NCBI GenBank assembly: GCA_964250225.1
Contig: CAXUEY010000227.1
Location: 1-8,387, forward strand
Origin: Paraktedonobacter sp964250225
GTDB taxonomy: Bacteria; Chloroflexota; Ktedonobacteria; Ktedonobacterales; Ktedonobacteraceae
Direction: 5' to 3'
DNA length: 8,387 nucleotides
Under the pieces are notes generated by a model. It saw only the letters and a list, made by a program, of their open reading frames with translations, made no database searches and was not told the DNA's origin. Position 1 is the first letter of the stretch; every line of letters starts with the position of its first letter. Of this stretch, positions 6,546-8,387 are shown piece by piece. Made by a program: the position numbers and the translations under genes.

Positions 6546-7218
6546 TCAGTCCATTCCCAGACGTGCCAGCAGCAGGCAGGCCCAGACCACGCGCACTACA
6601 CGAGCACAACCAGCCGCCGTTGATGAGATCAGCGACGATGATCGTCTGTACCTGACCACCTCCAACGGATCATCAGTCATTCGTTACAGGAACACTGAGG
6701 GGCATCAGGTGGTTCAGCAGGGCAACCGCCGCTATGTCATGCTCACCAAGCCGCCAACCACGCGTAAGACCGAGCCGCAGCCAAGAACCAGGCACCCTCA
6801 TTGGCTCGTAATCTTCGGCACCGGTATGCTCGTCATGATCCTGCTCGTCATCGCCATCAACGAGATCGGGTCAGCCTGGCAAGCCTACCAGCTTGATGCG
6901 ACCTATGGCATGCCGCGCACGTACCAGACGGATGCGGTGGTTGGGCATAATGGAGACAACGCGGCGCATCCGTCGCACTTCACCTTTGAAAACCTGCATG
7001 GCAAGATCATCATCACCGAATTGCCCGCAGGCGATCCCGCGAAGGCTATCGTCTATGCTGGCCCGCCCATCATCGGCGACAGCGCGGAGAGCGTGCCCGT
7101 CACCGGCAGCTTTGCGGATCGCAATGGAGACGGCAAGCTGGATATGCTTGTACAGGTCGTCAATCAGCAGTTTGTCTATCTCAACACCGGCACGAAATTT
7201 GTATCAGCAGGACCATAG
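6526..7218 (+). CDS. Single-pass membrane protein with FG-GAP/VCBS-like C-terminal motif
   Basis: A 230-aa protein with a basic, low-complexity cytoplasmic N-terminus (1-92, Arg/Thr/Gln-rich up to about 30), one membrane helix (about 92-114, HWLVIFGTGMLVMILLVIAI) and an exported domain (115-230). The exported part includes YGMPRTYQTDAVVGHN, HGKIIITELPAGDPAKA and a calcium-loop motif DRNGDGKLD (198-206) followed by strand-forming MLVQVVNQQFVYLNTG, as in FG-GAP/VCBS repeats. Only one such repeat is present, so it is not a full propeller. AAGGAGG (6515-6521) lies 4 nt before ATG 6526 and 10 nt before ATG 6532 (Met3), so either may be used. The next gene starts 11 nt downstream. Related proteins are recalled from Ktedonobacteria, from memory. 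Function unknown. Confidence 0.8.
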   Translation: MSMQNTNQSIPRRASSRQAQTTRTTRAQPAAVDEISDDDRLYLTTSNGSSVIRYRNTEGHQVVQQGNRRYVMLTKPPTTRKTEPQPRTRHPHWLVIFGTGMLVMILLVIAINEIGSAWQAYQLDATYGMPRTYQTDAVVGHNGDNAAHPSHFTFENLHGKIIITELPAGDPAKAIVYAGPPIIGDSAESVPVTGSFADRNGDGKLDMLVQVVNQQFVYLNTGTKFVSAGP

Positions 7219-7229
7219 GAGGCAAAGGC

Positions 7230-8096
7230 ATGCACGCCTACCAGGACACGCAGGGATATCAGGCAGAGCCAGAAGACGAAGACCAGGAGATGGAGACGGT
7301 CTATGTCTATATGACCACGGAGCCGCCGGAGCCAGAGGAGCACCCCAAGCAGCCAGAACCACCGATCCAATGGGCACAGGTCCAGCAGTGGCTCCTGGGG
7401 TGTCTCGCAGTGCTGATGCTCTCAGGCTTTTGCCTGCTCCCTGACAGCCCGGTGTATATCACGCGCACTATCAGCGTGCCAGCGATCCCGTTGCCACTGG
7501 TGCAACTCACCACCAGCGTGACCATCATTCCCACTGGTGTGACCACCATCCCGGCGCGTCAGGCACATGGCACGCTCACGATCTACAACGGGTCCATCCT
7601 GCAAGAAGCGTTACCCGCAGGTTTCATCGTGACGACCCACAGCGGCGTGGAGATCGCGACAAATCAGGCTGTGATGATCCCGGCAGCCAATCCGCCCACG
7701 GAAGGCACCGCTACTGTTCTAGCCTACGCCGTCATTGCGGGGGCAGCGGGCAATATCGCCCCTGGGAGTCTCAATCAAGCCGATGGAACCAGCCTGGTCG
7801 TGAAGAACCTGACAGCCTTCACCGGGGGTCAAGATGCCAGCAGTGAGCACGTTATCACGAGTGGGGATGTTCAGCACGCGCTGACAGCAGCCCGCGCCCG
7901 TCTCAGCATGCAGCAGTCCATTGGATTGCTCCCCACGCCCTGTGCCGAACAGAGCCAGCAGAACGCGACCACGCTCACCTTGCTCTGGAGGTGCCAGTAT
8001 ATCACCTATCATGCGCCGCCAGGGGTCATGCCGATAGGTGTGCGAGTCCAGGGCGACCAGATCATCCTGACCTACCGCTTTCATCCCAACACCTGA
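7230..8096 (+). CDS. Membrane-anchored baseplate J/gp47-like domain protein
   Basis: A 288-aa protein with an acidic, Pro-rich cytoplasmic N-terminus (1-50), one membrane helix (about 53-71) and an exported part. Residues about 84-200 read like the beta-sandwich of baseplate J/gp47-type proteins: HGTLTIYNGS, LPAGFIVTTHSGVEIATNQAVMIPA, EGTATVLAYAVIAGAAGNIAPGSLN and VVKNLTAFTGGQDA. The last 80 residues form a separate domain with two cysteines (Cys238, Cys255) that could form a disulfide outside the cell. Phage baseplate J proteins are soluble wedge components, so the membrane anchor argues for a cellular surface or adhesin-like role. The start is secure: AGGAGG overlaps the previous stop with a 7-nt spacer. 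The gap to the previous gene is 11 nt. Confidence 0.8.
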   Translation: MHAYQDTQGYQAEPEDEDQEMETVYVYMTTEPPEPEEHPKQPEPPIQWAQVQQWLLGCLAVLMLSGFCLLPDSPVYITRTISVPAIPLPLVQLTTSVTIIPTGVTTIPARQAHGTLTIYNGSILQEALPAGFIVTTHSGVEIATNQAVMIPAANPPTEGTATVLAYAVIAGAAGNIAPGSLNQADGTSLVVKNLTAFTGGQDASSEHVITSGDVQHALTAARARLSMQQSIGLLPTPCAEQSQQNATTLTLLWRCQYITYHAPPGVMPIGVRVQGDQIILTYRFHPNT

Positions 8097-8107
8097 CGCT
8101 TCTGACC

Positions 8108-8115
8108 AGAAGGAG
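8108..8115 (+). promoter_or_regulatory. Orphan Shine-Dalgarno sequence AGAAGGAG after the last operon gene
   Basis: A strong ribosome-binding-like AGAAGGAG lies 11 nt after the baseplate-J-like stop, the spacing this operon uses, but no ATG, GTG or TTG follows within about 20 nt. The first possible start is GTG 8137, in frame with tnpB. It may mark the former start of a sixth operon gene, or be coincidence. Confidence 0.3.
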
Positions 8116-8200
8116 CACAAAGAACGCCACAGCCGCGTGGTCACGGTACCAGGAGAAGCCTGGACAGTAAGAAGAGCATTGGAGAGCGTAACAGTATTAC

Positions 8201-8387
8201 CTGTATTGGGACGGGACTACCTCCCGTCCCAGAACGGATCAGCGAACGATATGCAGCAGATCATCACCGCAAAACTCAAGCTCATCACCACACCAGAGCA
8301 GTTTGCCGCCTTGCGTCAAACACAACTGGCCTATCGGGATGCGCTCAATGCGGTGAGTTGTTATGCCTTCTCTCAGGGCAAAACCAG
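8201..8387 (+). mobile_element. Left end of an IS200/IS605-family element (partial)
   Basis: A 9-bp perfect hairpin GGGACGGGA-CTACC-TCCCGTCCC (8208-8230), extendable by one T-A pair, stands 20 nt before the tnpB start. Subterminal hairpins of this kind mark the ends of IS200/IS605 elements. It is preceded by TTAC (8197-8200), a tetranucleotide used as insertion site by some members such as IS608, so the element may begin at 8201. That boundary is a guess, because the right end is outside the window. No tnpA is visible upstream, so this may be a tnpB-only (IS1341-like) unit. There is no T-run after the hairpin to suggest a terminator. Confidence 0.5.
8251..8387 (+). CDS. tnpB: TnpB (OrfB) RNA-guided nuclease of IS200/IS605 element, 5' part only
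   Basis: The first 45 complete codons of a protein cut off by the window end. The start MQQIITAKLKLITTPEQ, continuing into FAALRQTQLAYRDALNAVSCYAF, matches the typical N-terminal strand and helical region of TnpB/OrfB proteins (roughly T-x-K-x-K-L, then a helix carrying Y-R-x-A-x-N). TnpB is an RNA-guided, RuvC-type DNA nuclease using an RNA from the element's right end, and it is related to Cas12. The catalytic RuvC residues and zinc finger lie beyond the window, so activity cannot be judged. No clear ribosome binding site precedes ATG 8251, and the frame stays open upstream past GTG 8137, but the family similarity begins at 8251. Confidence 0.82.
   Translation, partial: MQQIITAKLKLITTPEQFAALRQTQLAYRDALNAVSCYAFSQGKT

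Noticed and set aside
7719..8144. 141-codon minus-strand open frame
   Set aside because: It is antisense to the baseplate-J-like gene with no family resemblance and no convincing ribosome binding site.

Overview
The window looks like chromosomal or accessory DNA from a Ktedonobacteria-type Chloroflexota. This is inferred from remembered resemblance of several proteins to families common in Ktedonobacter genomes: the HTH plus GNAT-like protein, the FG-GAP and baseplate-J-like membrane proteins, and the TnpB N-terminus. No search was run. Most of the sequence is GC-rich, but the gene at 4505-5347 and the intergenic region beside it are clearly more AT-rich.

Left part, minus strand (1-5393). 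A strong promoter at 5388-5416 drives a putative DNA-binding, acetyltransferase-like protein (4505-5347, GTG start preferred). It is followed after 19 nt by a very large two-repeat FtsX/MacB/LolC-type ABC permease (1342-4485) with no ATPase gene in the window. Further downstream, with its own promoter (1205-1234), lies a membrane-anchored C39-like cysteine peptidase homologue (86-1123). Its cytoplasmic linker holds three copies of an Arg-rich 19-residue repeat. A long hairpin at 36-72 probably ends transcription.

Divergent intergenic region (5348-5651). It contains the minus-strand promoter, two near-identical 13-bp direct repeats that are candidate operators, a candidate plus-strand promoter, and a leader of about 170 nt. 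The leader has a perfect 12-bp hairpin, a compound stem with an inner palindrome, and an alternative pairing, so it may be a cis-regulatory RNA.

Right part, plus strand (5652-8096). Five genes are packed with gaps of 2, -11, -20 and 11 nt, nearly all with strong AGGAGG-type ribosome binding sites: two 110-aa proteins of unknown function, a 78-aa zinc-ribbon-like protein, a single-pass membrane protein ending in an FG-GAP/VCBS-like calcium motif, and a single-pass membrane protein with a baseplate-J-like exported domain. They probably form one operon whose last two products place beta-rich domains outside the membrane. The role is unknown. A conjugation- or secretion-type surface apparatus is one guess, based on family resemblance only.

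Right end (8201-8387). The start of an IS200/IS605-family element: a subterminal hairpin and the first 45 complete codons of a TnpB (OrfB) protein running off the window. An orphan Shine-Dalgarno sequence after the last operon gene suggests the element may have landed in or before a sixth gene.
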